64,000 bases of DNA from Aggregicoccus sp. 17bor-14 (GTDB lineage Bacteria; Myxococcota; Myxococcia; Myxococcales; Myxococcaceae), in assembly GCF_009659535.1 (NCBI RefSeq), contig NZ_VJZZ01000023.1, positions 27,908-91,907 of the forward strand, given 5' to 3'. Every line of letters begins with the position of its first letter. Position 1 is the first letter of the stretch. The notes beneath the pieces were generated by a model. That model worked only from the letters and a program-made list of their open reading frames with translations, had not been told where the DNA came from and ran no database searches. The translations under genes and the position numbers were made by a program. Positions 16,383-24,903 of the stretch are shown here, piece by piece.

Positions 16383-17270
16383 GTGATCCGCTTTGGACCA
16401 GCAGGCTGGAGCTACAAGGACTGGGACGGGGTCGTGTACCCCAAGCCCAAGCCGCGCGGCTTCGACCCGCTCGCCTTCCTTGCGGAGCACTTCGACGCGC
16501 TGGAGGTGAACAGCACCTTCTACCACCCGGCGAGCGTGAAGAGCGCCGAGGCCTGGCTCGAGCGCGTGGAGGGGCGGCCGGACTTCCGCTTCACCGCGAA
16601 GCTGTGGAAGCGCTTCACCCACGAGCGCGACCAGGCGTGGACCACGGGCGAGGTGCGCCAGGCGCGCCACGCGCTGGACGTGCTGCACGAGGGCGGGCGG
16701 CTCGGCGCGGTGCTGGTGCAGTTCCCCTGGTCCTTCCGCCGCAACGACGCGAACCGCGACTGGCTGGACAACGTGCTCACCACCTTCGGCGACCTGCCGC
16801 TGGTGCTCGAGGTGCGCCACGCCTCGTGGGCCGCGGCGGACTACTACGCGGAGCTCATCGAGCGCGGCATCGGCTTCGTGAACATCGACCAGCCGCTGTT
16901 CAGGAACTCCCTCGCGCCGAGCGCGCGCGCCACCTCGGCGGTGGGCTACGTGCGCGTGCACGGGCGCAACTACAAGGACTGGTTCCGCGAGAAGGCGAGC
17001 CCCGTGGAGCGCTACGACTACCTGTACAGCGCCGCGGAGCTGCTGCCCTGGGCGGAGCGCACGCGGGAGATCGCGAGCCACCCGCGCACCGAGGACGTGT
17101 ACGTCATCACCAACAACCACTTCCGCGGCAAGGGCGTGGCGAACGCGATGATGCTGCAGTCGATGGTGACCGGGCAGCCCGCGCACCCGCCCGCCACGCT
17201 GCTGCGCGAGTACACCGCCGCGCTCGCGCCCTTCACGCAGCGCGGCGAGAGCGCCCCGGCCCTCAGCTGA
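16383..17270 (+). CDS. DUF72 family protein (YecE-like)
   Basis: 295 residues. Typical DUF72 TIM-barrel-like protein: opens with IRFGPAGWSYKDWDGVVYP, then LEVNSTFYHP, FRFTAKLWKRFTH, LGAVLVQFPWSF, LVLEVRHASWA, GYVRVHGRNYKDWF and the C-terminal VYVITNNHFRGKGVANA. The family is widespread but its reaction is unknown. The GTG at 16383 is chosen because GGAGAGG lies 9 nt upstream; a GTG at 16374 would destroy that spacing. Cytoplasmic, no signal peptide. Divergent from the LpoA-like operon, with 237 bp between the start codons. Confidence 0.9.
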   Translation: MIRFGPAGWSYKDWDGVVYPKPKPRGFDPLAFLAEHFDALEVNSTFYHPASVKSAEAWLERVEGRPDFRFTAKLWKRFTHERDQAWTTGEVRQARHALDVLHEGGRLGAVLVQFPWSFRRNDANRDWLDNVLTTFGDLPLVLEVRHASWAAADYYAELIERGIGFVNIDQPLFRNSLAPSARATSAVGYVRVHGRNYKDWFREKASPVERYDYLYSAAELLPWAERTREIASHPRTEDVYVITNNHFRGKGVANAMMLQSMVTGQPAHPPATLLREYTAALAPFTQRGESAPALS

Positions 17271-17374
17271 CGCGCCGCGCCCATGCGGGCAGGCAGGCAT
17301 CCGAGAGGTAGGACGCGTGCGCCCAAGGAACCACCGCGCGACGGGCGCGGGGCTTCCGGTAGTCTGCAGGTCCA

Positions 17375-20300
17375 ATGGCCGAAAAGCTGGGCGCGCTCCT
17401 GGTGCGCAAAGGACTCGTCTCCCCGAAACAGATCGAAGAGGCGCTGCAGGTGCAGCGCATCTACGGCGGACGGATCGGCACCAACCTCGTCGAGCTCGGC
17501 TACCTGTCGATCGAGGCGCTCGCGCAGGCCCTCGCGGAGCAGAGCCGCTACCCCAGCGCGAGCGAGGCGGACTTCGAGGCCGCGACCCCCGCCTGCACCG
17601 GCCTCATCACGGCGGAGCAGAGCGAGAAGCACGGCGCCTTCCCCATCGCGCTGGACGGGCGGCGCCTGCGCGTCGCGCTGCTGAGCCCCGACATCGAGCA
17701 CCTGGACGCGCTGGGCTTCATCACCGGGATGCGCATCATCCCGATGGTCGCGCCCGAGCTGCGCCTCTTCTTCCACCAGGAGCGCCGCTACGGCGTGTCG
17801 CGCGCCGCGCGCTACATCCGGCTCGCACCCGAGGCCGGCCACCCCCCCGCGCAGCACGTCGCGCCCGCGGCTCCTGCCGCGTCTGCCTCGAGCTCGGTGT
17901 TCGGCCAGCTCGGCGCGCACGAGTTCCTGAGCAGCGACGGCGAGGAGGATCCCTTCGCCCCGGCGCAGCCCAGCGCGCCGCCGCCGCCCCCGCCGCCGCG
18001 TCCGACGGGCGTGCACGCCGCCACCCCCGCGCCGTCGGCGCCGCGGCCCGCCGCGCCGCCTCCGCCCGCTGCAGCGCCGCCGCCTGCCGCGGCGCGGCCG
18101 CCGCCCTCGCTCACGCCGCAGGCGCCTCCCGTGCTCGCGCCGCAGTCGCCTCCGGTGCTGGGGGCTCCGCCTGCGCCGCAGCCGCCAGGCCCGCGGCCCA
18201 CGGGCGTGCACGCCGCCATCCCGGCACTCGCGCCGCAGCCCCCGCCTGGCGCCGCCCCCCAGCGGCCCCCGCAGCCCGGCGCCGCGCCACCGCCGCTCGC
18301 GCCTCAGGGCCCTGCGCCGCGGCCGGGAAGCGCATCGCCGCCGGTCGCGCAGGGAGCCGCTCCGGCACAGGGCCCTGCAGCGCAGCACGGCCTCACGCCG
18401 CCGCACGGTGTGGCAGTGCCGCAGGGCCTCACGCCACAGCCGGGTGTTGCAGCACCGCACGGCTTCACGCCGCCGCACGGTGTCCCCGTACCGCAGGGCA
18501 TCGTGCCCCCGCGCAGTCCTGCGCCGCAGCCGGGCCCTGCTGGGCAGCAGGGCGCCATGCCGCCGCCGGGCGCTGCACCGCAGCTGCGCCCCACCCCGCC
18601 GCCAGGCGCCACGCCTCCGCCGGGCTTCGCACCCGCGACTGCGGGCACTCCGCCGCGCGCTGCTGCACCCCAGGGCGTCGCGCCCACGCCGGGCGCCGCA
18701 CCGCAGCCTCCGCCGGGCGTGGCACCGCCCCCGGGCGCAGCGCCGCGTCCGCCGCAAGGGCCCGCGGTGGCGCAACCTCCGCCGGGCTCCGTGCCGCCGG
18801 GCGCCCAGCGGCCGCCCCCTCCCGGCCCCACCGCGCCGCAGCGCCCGGGGCCTCCCACGGGTGCGCCTGCAGCACCGGGCGCAGGTGCGATGCAGCCTCC
18901 GCGCAGCGGAGCACCCGCACCGATGGCCGCAGGTGCGCCTCCCGCGCCCATGCCGGGGACGGCTCAGCCTCCGTTGGCCCCTGCGGGTCCCGCGCGTGCA
19001 GCAGCGCCTGCGTCGCAGCCTTCGCCAGGTGCAGCGCCGCTCGGCCCGCCCGGCGCTCCGGCCGGAGCGCCGCCCCGCACCTCCACGGGTGAGCGGCCCG
19101 CCGCGGCCGGGGCCCCCACAGCTCCGCCCAGCGAGCCGTCCGGTGCGCCGCGCGTCTCCGGCGCCGCGAGCCCCGCTGTACCCGCAGCCACTGCGAAGGC
19201 ACCCGCGGCCCCGCTCGCTTCGCCGGCGGGACAGGAGCGGGCCACCGGGGCCGCGTCCTCCGCTGCGCCGCCGAACGACCCGGGTGCAGGCGCGCCCGCC
19301 GCTCGCGCCAGTGCGCCCTCTGCTGCGGGAGCTGACGCCAGCGCCCCGCCGGCGCAGCCCCCCAGCGCATCGCTCCCCACCGCGGCAGCGCCGAGCAGCG
19401 CAGCGCCGCTCGCGGCCGAGCCCTCCACGCCGTCCGGCGCATCGCCTGCACCGCCGACCGCAGCGCCGGCCCCGTCTGCGCAGCCCCCTGCTGCGACCGC
19501 GCGCGGCGAGCAGGCGCCGTCCTCGACGCCTGCGTCCAACTCCGCGAGCGCCGCTCCGGCACCCCGCGAGACGCCTGCACCGGCCGCGAGCGCTGGGCCG
19601 CCCGAGGCTCCTGCACGCCCCACCTCGAACACCGCGACGACCGGGCCCGAGCTGCCCGCAGTCACGGCTGCGAGCACCGGGGCGACGGCGTCTGCGTCGC
19701 CTGCCGCCGCCACGGGTGAGGGTGCGCCGAGGCCCGAGGCGCCTTCCCCTGCCGCAACGAGCGCGGGGCCGGCGCCGTCGGAGTCGCCTGCACCCGCCGC
19801 GGTGGGCGCAGCGCAGACGCAGACGGAGTCGGCTGCCTCCGCGGCCGCGAGCGCGGAGCCGATGGCGTCCTCGACGCCTGCCCCGGCGCTCGCGAGCGCC
19901 GGGTCGACGGCCTCCGAGGCGCCCGTCCCCGGGGGGACGCGCGCAGAGCCGACGGCGTCCGAGCTGCCCGCCGCCGTGGCGAGCGCAGCGCAGACCTCGT
20001 CCGAGGCGCCCGCCGCGGTCCTGAGCGCCGCGCAGACCCTGTCGGAGCCGCCTGACGCCGCGGTGGCGCCCCTCGAGCCGATGGCGCGCGAGACCGCTGC
20101 CTCGAGCGTGGTGCCAGCGCCTGGGGCACACGCCGCTGCCGCCTCCGCACCCGATGCGCCGGCGACGTCCGGGTCGAGCACCGCGAGCGAGCCCCCGCCC
20201 GCGCAGCCTGCGGAGGCCGTCGCGAGCACCGAGGCTGCGGCCTCCGCACAGCCTGCGCCCACCGCGGTGAGCGAGCCCGAGCGGCCCGCACGCGCGGGTG

Positions 20301-21229
20301 CACTGAGCCCGGAGCCCTCGGCGGTCGCATCCGGCACCACGCCCTCCCCCGCCCTGCCCTCCTCCGGCGCGCCCCCCTCCGCGCAGGGCACGGCCACGCG
20401 CGCCTCGAGCAGCACGCCCCCACGCCCGGCCGCGCAGACGGGCACGTCGGCACCGGCGAGCGCCACCTGGTCCGTGGCGGTGACGTGGAGCAGCGAGCGC
20501 AGTGCGCCGCCCGCGCCCGTGCCTCCGACTGCTTCCACGGTGGTGGTCGCGGTGCCGCTGCCGAGCGCGCCCAAGAGCCCGCCGCCCGCAGCAGCACCGC
20601 CTGCGCCCGCGCCGGCCACCGAGGAGCGCATTCCGCTCGCGGAGCCATGGGAGATGGCCCAGTGGCAGCCGGTGAGCGAGCCTGCAGCCCCCGGGGGCGC
20701 GGAGCCGCCGCTCGAGCTCGCCGAGGATCGCTGGCAGCTCGCCTCGGAGCCCGCGGCAGAGGGCGCCGCCTCGGCGCCCGGGCTGGAGCACGACGACGCG
20801 CCGGTGCCCGTGGCCGCGGCGTGGGAGTTCATCCAGTGGCAGCAGCCCACGGCCGAGACACCGGCTCCTGCCGAGGAGCCCCTGGCGCTCGCGCAGCCGT
20901 GGGAGTACGCCGGCTGGCAGGCGCCGCCGGAGCCGCCGCCTCCCGAGGAGCAGGCCGCCGTGCTCGCGCAGCCGCTCGCGGAGGGCCCCTACGAGTCGCT
21001 CGCAGAGCCGCTCCCCACCGGAGCAGAGACCGCGCCGACCGAAGCCGCGCCGACCGAAGCCGCGCCGGCCGGAGTGGCCGCTGCCGAAGCCGCCGCACCG
21101 GACGCCGCGGCGGCCTCGAGCGAGGGCGCCTCGGACACCTCGCCCTACGGCCTGCGCACGCTGAGCGTGGAGGACGCGAAGGCGGAGCTCACGGGCGAGG
21201 AGCCTCCGAAGGACCCCGAGCCGTCCTGA
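17375..21229 (+). CDS. Giant MshEN (GspE N-terminal) domain protein with Ala/Pro-rich linker and W-motif repeats
   Basis: 1284 residues. Residues 4-27 and 32-55 are two tandem MshEN motifs (KLGALLVRKGLV..Q and RIGTNLVELGYL..Q, each G at positions 3 and 10 and a terminal Q), the known cyclic di-GMP-binding signature of MshE/GspE-type ATPases. The domain continues to about 150, but no ATPase follows. Instead about 900 residues of Pro/Ala/Gly-rich disordered sequence contain two TGVHAA(T/I)PA motifs and many APQG/PPHG-type repeats. Near the C-terminus are tryptophan motifs (PWExxxWQ) at W1092/W1097, W1120, W1150/W1155 and W1176/W1181. The end (TLSVEDAKAELTGEEPP) is acidic. TAGTCT lies 9 nt before the ATG. 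Probably a cyclic di-GMP-responsive scaffold; function unproven. Confidence 0.85.
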   Translation: MAEKLGALLVRKGLVSPKQIEEALQVQRIYGGRIGTNLVELGYLSIEALAQALAEQSRYPSASEADFEAATPACTGLITAEQSEKHGAFPIALDGRRLRVALLSPDIEHLDALGFITGMRIIPMVAPELRLFFHQERRYGVSRAARYIRLAPEAGHPPAQHVAPAAPAASASSSVFGQLGAHEFLSSDGEEDPFAPAQPSAPPPPPPPRPTGVHAATPAPSAPRPAAPPPPAAAPPPAAARPPPSLTPQAPPVLAPQSPPVLGAPPAPQPPGPRPTGVHAAIPALAPQPPPGAAPQRPPQPGAAPPPLAPQGPAPRPGSASPPVAQGAAPAQGPAAQHGLTPPHGVAVPQGLTPQPGVAAPHGFTPPHGVPVPQGIVPPRSPAPQPGPAGQQGAMPPPGAAPQLRPTPPPGATPPPGFAPATAGTPPRAAAPQGVAPTPGAAPQPPPGVAPPPGAAPRPPQGPAVAQPPPGSVPPGAQRPPPPGPTAPQRPGPPTGAPAAPGAGAMQPPRSGAPAPMAAGAPPAPMPGTAQPPLAPAGPARAAAPASQPSPGAAPLGPPGAPAGAPPRTSTGERPAAAGAPTAPPSEPSGAPRVSGAASPAVPAATAKAPAAPLASPAGQERATGAASSAAPPNDPGAGAPAARASAPSAAGADASAPPAQPPSASLPTAAAPSSAAPLAAEPSTPSGASPAPPTAAPAPSAQPPAATARGEQAPSSTPASNSASAAPAPRETPAPAASAGPPEAPARPTSNTATTGPELPAVTAASTGATASASPAAATGEGAPRPEAPSPAATSAGPAPSESPAPAAVGAAQTQTESAASAAASAEPMASSTPAPALASAGSTASEAPVPGGTRAEPTASELPAAVASAAQTSSEAPAAVLSAAQTLSEPPDAAVAPLEPMARETAASSVVPAPGAHAAAASAPDAPATSGSSTASEPPPAQPAEAVASTEAAASAQPAPTAVSEPERPARAGALSPEPSAVASGTTPSPALPSSGAPPSAQGTATRASSSTPPRPAAQTGTSAPASATWSVAVTWSSERSAPPAPVPPTASTVVVAVPLPSAPKSPPPAAAPPAPAPATEERIPLAEPWEMAQWQPVSEPAAPGGAEPPLELAEDRWQLASEPAAEGAASAPGLEHDDAPVPVAAAWEFIQWQQPTAETPAPAEEPLALAQPWEYAGWQAPPEPPPPEEQAAVLAQPLAEGPYESLAEPLPTGAETAPTEAAPTEAAPAGVAAAEAAAPDAAAASSEGASDTSPYGLRTLSVEDAKAELTGEEPPKDPEPS
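20642..20920 (+). repeat. Coding repeat: four tryptophan motifs about 28 residues apart
   Basis: Encoded segments PWEMAQWQP, DRWQLAS, AWEFIQWQQ and PWEYAGWQA begin with W1092, W1120, W1150 and W1176 of the MshEN protein, spaced 28, 30 and 26 residues. Three of the four carry a second W exactly five residues later. These are the only aromatic-rich patches in an otherwise disordered region and look like repeated short binding motifs. Confidence 0.75.
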
Positions 21230-21262
21230 GCGCGGCGGACGGCCGGGGCCCGCAGGCCGGGC

Positions 21263-24196
21263 TCAGGCCTTGCCGATGACCTTCTTGAGGAAGCCCCAGA
21301 AGCGCCCGCCGCGCTCCTTGAGCTCCTCGGCGCGCTTGTTCTCGGCGGCCGTCACCGCCTCGCCGCTGAACTTCAGCTGCTTCTGCAGCTCCTCGGGGCT
21401 GTAGCGCGTGGCGAGGCTGGCCTTCACCTCCTTGCGCGTGGACAGCTCGCGCGCCTCCACGTGCAGCACGCACTCCGAGTCCAGCTTGAGGGTGACGGCG
21501 ACCTTCACGGTGCCGCGCGGCGCGCGCGGCAGGCCCTCCATGCGCACGGTGCCCAGGTACTCGTTGCCGGCGACGTGCGTGTCCTCGCCCTGGAAGACGG
21601 AGAACTCGAGCACGGTCTCGTCGTCCACCTGGGTGGCGATGGAGAAGGAGCGCTGGGCGGGCAGCGGGGTGTTGCGCTCGATGACGCGCTTGAAGCCGCC
21701 GCCGGGCAGGCCCACGCCCACGGTCATGGGCAGCACGTCGATGAGCACCACGCTGCTCACCTTGTCCACGCTGCCCGAGTAGAGCGCGGCGCCCAGCGCC
21801 ACGGCCTCGTCCGCGTTCACGCTGGCCTGCGGGCTCTTGCCGAACACCGTCTTGAGGGCCTCGCGCACCATGAGCATGCGGCTCATGCCGCCCACCAGGA
21901 TGACGTCGTCGATCTCCGAGGGCTTGAGCTTCGCGTCCAGCAGCACGTCGCGCACCACGTCCAGCGAGCGGGCGACGAGGCCGCGGCACACCTCGTTGAG
22001 CTCCTCGCGGGTGACGGTGCAGCGCAGGTCGCGCGGGGCGCCGCCGGCGGGGTCCATCATCAGCATGGGGATGTGCACGTCCGTGCTGGTGCGCTCGCTG
22101 AGCGCCATCTTCGCGCGCTCGGCGGCGTCGGTGACGCGGCTGAGCGCGATGCTGTCGCCCTGGAAGGGGACCTTCTGGTCCTGCTCGAAGCGCTTGAGCA
22201 GGTAGTCGACGATGAGGTTGTCGAAGTCCACGCCGCCCAGGAAGGTGTCGCCGCCGGTGGCGAGCACCTCGAAGACGTTCTGCTCGATGCGCAGCACCGT
22301 GGCGTCGAAGGTACCGCCGCCCAGGTCGTAGACGAGCACCTTCTTGGAGAGCTCGCGGTTGAGGCCGTAGGCGAGCGCGGCCGCAGTGGGCTCGTTGAGG
22401 ATGCGCTCCACCTTGAGGCCGGCGAGCGCGCCCGCCTTGCGCACCGCCTCGCGCTGCGGCTCGGAGTAGTAGGCGGGCACGGTGACCACCGCGCGCTCCA
22501 CCTTCTGGTTGAGGTGCTGCTCGGCCATCTCCTTGCACTCGCGCAGGATGAGGCCCTGCACCTCCTCGAGGCTGAGCACGTGCTGGCGCAGCCGCACGGC
22601 GGCGCGGCCGCTCGCGTCCGGGCAGATCTCGTAGTGGAAGCGCTCGCGCACCTCCTTCACCGTGGCGCTCTCGTACGGGCGGCCCACCAGGCGCTTCGCG
22701 CCGTGGATGGTGTGGTTCGGGTTGAGCAGCAGCTGGCTCTTGGCGCGGTGGCTCACCATCAGCTTGCCCTGCGCGGTGAGGCTCACCACCGAGGGGATGG
22801 TGTTGTAGCCGTCCTTCGAGCGCAGCACCGTGGGGCGGCCGCCGCCGAGGATGGCCACGCACGAGTTGGTGGTGCCCAGGTCGATGCCGATGACCGGCCC
22901 CACCCCGGCGATGCTCGCGGGCGGCTGCAGGAACACCGTGGGCACGCTGCCGTCCGCGCGCAGCGGGGGCGGCGGCGCAGGGGCCGGGGCGGGCGCCGCG
23001 GGCGCGAGCACCGTGGGGGCCACGGTGGGCACCGCGGAGGCGCCGGGGCGCGGCGCCTCGCGGCGGATGGAGGGCAGCGCGCCGGCCGCACCCGGCGCAG
23101 GCGTGGCGCGATGGGGGCGCGCGGGCGGCGGCGGGGGCGGAGCGCGCTTGCCGGGGCGCTCGTCGAGGTCCAGCTCCAGCGGGGCGTCCTCGTTGAGGCC
23201 GTCGAGGTCGAACTCCACCAGCCCGCTGGGGCCCGCCTTGGCCGCGGGCGCTGCGGCGGGCGCGCCGGCTCCCGCGAGCTCCAGCTCCAGGGCGCTCTCG
23301 GCGTCGGGCTCGGCATCGGGCTCCAGATTGAAGTCCGGCAGCGGCACCTCGGCGCCGCTCAGGTCCAGCTCCAGCTCCAGCGGGCCGCTCTCTGCCAGCT
23401 CGTCGTGCGGGGCGGCGGACGGGGGCGGCGTGGAGGCGATCAGCTCCTCGAGCGGGATGTCCACCGTGTTGGGCGAAGCAGGCGCGAAGTCCTCGAGCTC
23501 GAAGGCCGGCGCGCTCGGCGCGGGCGGCGGGCTCGCGAACAGGTCCTCCTCGCCGAAGAGGTCCGCGAGCTCCGCGTCCGGCTTCGGCGTGGGCGGCGGC
23601 GCGGGGCGCAGCGCGGCGGCGGCCGGACGCGCCGGGGCCTTCACCGGAGCCACGGCCGGAGCGACGACCGGAGCTACGGCAGGAGCCACCCCGGGAGCCG
23701 CGAGGGGCGTGAGCGGCGCGATGCCCGGCAGCGGCGCGATGCCGGGCACGCGCGGCGGCGGCGTGGGGGTGGCGCTGGAGGAGGCGGCAGGCGCGCCGTA
23801 GCGCGCCTTGAGCTCGGCCTCGAGCGAGGCGGCGTCGAGGGGTTCGGGCTCGAGCTCGCTCTCGGAGCGCTGCGCGAGCATGCGATCGATGAGCGTGCGC
23901 GTGGCGTCGTCCACCTCGGTGAACTGCACGCCCATGCCGGGCGCGCCCGCGAGGTCGCCCACCTGGCGCGTCCAGCGCACCACCGCCAGGCCGCGCATCA
24001 CGCGCACGCCGCCGGCGATCTGCACCTCGAAGCGCACCGGCGTGCCCACCGGCTGCGGCTGCCGCGAGCGGATGAACATGCCGCCGGGGCTCAGGTTGAC
24101 GGCGAACTCCTGCGCAAAGGTGCCCACGTCCGGGTGCTTCAGCTGGACGAGGAGGCCAACGGCTTTGCGGTCTGTCTTGCGGTTGCCTGGATCCAC
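21263..24196 (-). CDS. PilZ-Hsp70 (DnaK-like) fusion protein
   Basis: 977 residues from GTG 24196. Residues 1-120 are a PilZ domain with both cyclic di-GMP contact motifs: R6xxxR10 and N34-L-S36-P-G-G. A 300-residue Pro/Ala/Glu linker follows. From about 434 comes a full Hsp70 nucleotide-binding domain (IDLGTTNS with D439, VPAYYSEPQREAV, NEPTAAALAYG, DLGGGTFD, ILVGGMSRM) and the beta substrate-binding domain. Only about 40 residues remain after that, so the alpha-helical lid seems mostly absent; the chain ends in an amphipathic helix (RFWGFLKKVIGKA). Related DnaK-like proteins in Myxococcus (SglK, StkA) affect exopolysaccharide and social motility, but orthology is not claimed. An upstream in-frame extension lacks PilZ character. 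Convergent with the MshEN gene. Confidence 0.88.
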   Translation of the reverse strand: MDPGNRKTDRKAVGLLVQLKHPDVGTFAQEFAVNLSPGGMFIRSRQPQPVGTPVRFEVQIAGGVRVMRGLAVVRWTRQVGDLAGAPGMGVQFTEVDDATRTLIDRMLAQRSESELEPEPLDAASLEAELKARYGAPAASSSATPTPPPRVPGIAPLPGIAPLTPLAAPGVAPAVAPVVAPAVAPVKAPARPAAAALRPAPPPTPKPDAELADLFGEEDLFASPPPAPSAPAFELEDFAPASPNTVDIPLEELIASTPPPSAAPHDELAESGPLELELDLSGAEVPLPDFNLEPDAEPDAESALELELAGAGAPAAAPAAKAGPSGLVEFDLDGLNEDAPLELDLDERPGKRAPPPPPPARPHRATPAPGAAGALPSIRREAPRPGASAVPTVAPTVLAPAAPAPAPAPPPPLRADGSVPTVFLQPPASIAGVGPVIGIDLGTTNSCVAILGGGRPTVLRSKDGYNTIPSVVSLTAQGKLMVSHRAKSQLLLNPNHTIHGAKRLVGRPYESATVKEVRERFHYEICPDASGRAAVRLRQHVLSLEEVQGLILRECKEMAEQHLNQKVERAVVTVPAYYSEPQREAVRKAGALAGLKVERILNEPTAAALAYGLNRELSKKVLVYDLGGGTFDATVLRIEQNVFEVLATGGDTFLGGVDFDNLIVDYLLKRFEQDQKVPFQGDSIALSRVTDAAERAKMALSERTSTDVHIPMLMMDPAGGAPRDLRCTVTREELNEVCRGLVARSLDVVRDVLLDAKLKPSEIDDVILVGGMSRMLMVREALKTVFGKSPQASVNADEAVALGAALYSGSVDKVSSVVLIDVLPMTVGVGLPGGGFKRVIERNTPLPAQRSFSIATQVDDETVLEFSVFQGEDTHVAGNEYLGTVRMEGLPRAPRGTVKVAVTLKLDSECVLHVEARELSTRKEVKASLATRYSPEELQKQLKFSGEAVTAAENKRAEELKERGGRFWGFLKKVIGKA

Positions 24197-24318
24197 GGCG
24201 CTGGAACTTATCCGGCTTGGCGCACGAAGACCCGCCCCGATTCTCGGGCCCCACTGCCTGCACGGCAGGCGGGCGCGCCACACCTACACGCTGCCACCCG
24301 GGCGCCCCGCGGCGCGGC

Positions 24319-24867
24319 TCAAGACCGCGGCTTGAAGAGGGTGTCGCGGTAGTGCGCGAGCTCGGCGAGCCCCGCGCGCAGGTCGCTCAGGGCGGTGTGG
24401 GCGGCGGGGGCCTTGCGCGGCTCGGGGGTGCCGGGGAACCACGCGCGCTGCAGCACCTTGAGGCTGGAGACGTCCAGCTGGCGGTAGTGCAGGTAGCGGT
24501 CCACCGCGGGCATGTGGCGCACGAGGAAGGCGCGGTCGGTGTGGATGGAGTTGCCGGTGAGGATGCCCTCGCCCGGCGCGCAGTGGCGCGCGAGCAGGGT
24601 GAGCACGTCGCGCTCGGCGTTGGCGAGCGACACGTCCGAGGCGCGCACGCGCTCGAGCAGGCCGTTCTCGGTGTGCATGCGCCGCACCACCGGCTCCATG
24701 CGCGCGAGCACCTCCTCGGGCTGCCACACCACGCGCTCCAGCTCCGCCACCGGCTGCAGGTCCCCGCCGGTGAGGATGACGCCCACCTCGATGATGGCGC
24801 AGCTGTTCGGGTCGAGCCCGGTCATCTCGAGGTCGAGCCACACGAGGCAGGGGGAGAGCGAGGGCAT
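24319..24867 (-). CDS. orn: Oligoribonuclease
   Basis: 182 residues, the normal length. DEDDh 3'-5' exonuclease that degrades 2-5-nt RNAs and hydrolyses pGpG, the last step of cyclic di-GMP breakdown. Catalytic residues visible: D12 and E14 in WLDLEMTGLD, D111 in NSIHTDRAF, H157 and D162 in HTALSDL. The ATG has no clear Shine-Dalgarno. It lies 36 nt downstream of the aminotransferase gene on the same strand and probably shares its transcript, and is followed by the PilZ-Hsp70 gene, also on this strand. The assignment is firm. Confidence 0.97.
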   Translation of the reverse strand: MPSLSPCLVWLDLEMTGLDPNSCAIIEVGVILTGGDLQPVAELERVVWQPEEVLARMEPVVRRMHTENGLLERVRASDVSLANAERDVLTLLARHCAPGEGILTGNSIHTDRAFLVRHMPAVDRYLHYRQLDVSSLKVLQRAWFPGTPEPRKAPAAHTALSDLRAGLAELAHYRDTLFKPRS

Positions 24868-24903
24868 GGGAGGTCCGGGGAAGGCGGGGAGAGGGCCGGT
24901 GTA

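Noticed and set aside
13977..17270. 1097-residue plus frame
   Set aside because: Protein-like only from 16383 (DUF72); the rest is antisense to the LpoA-like gene.
17018..20791. 1257-residue open frame on the minus strand opposite the MshEN gene
   Set aside because: Composition is Arg/Gly/Cys-rich without any domain or start signal. It is the antisense of the Ala/Pro-rich codons.
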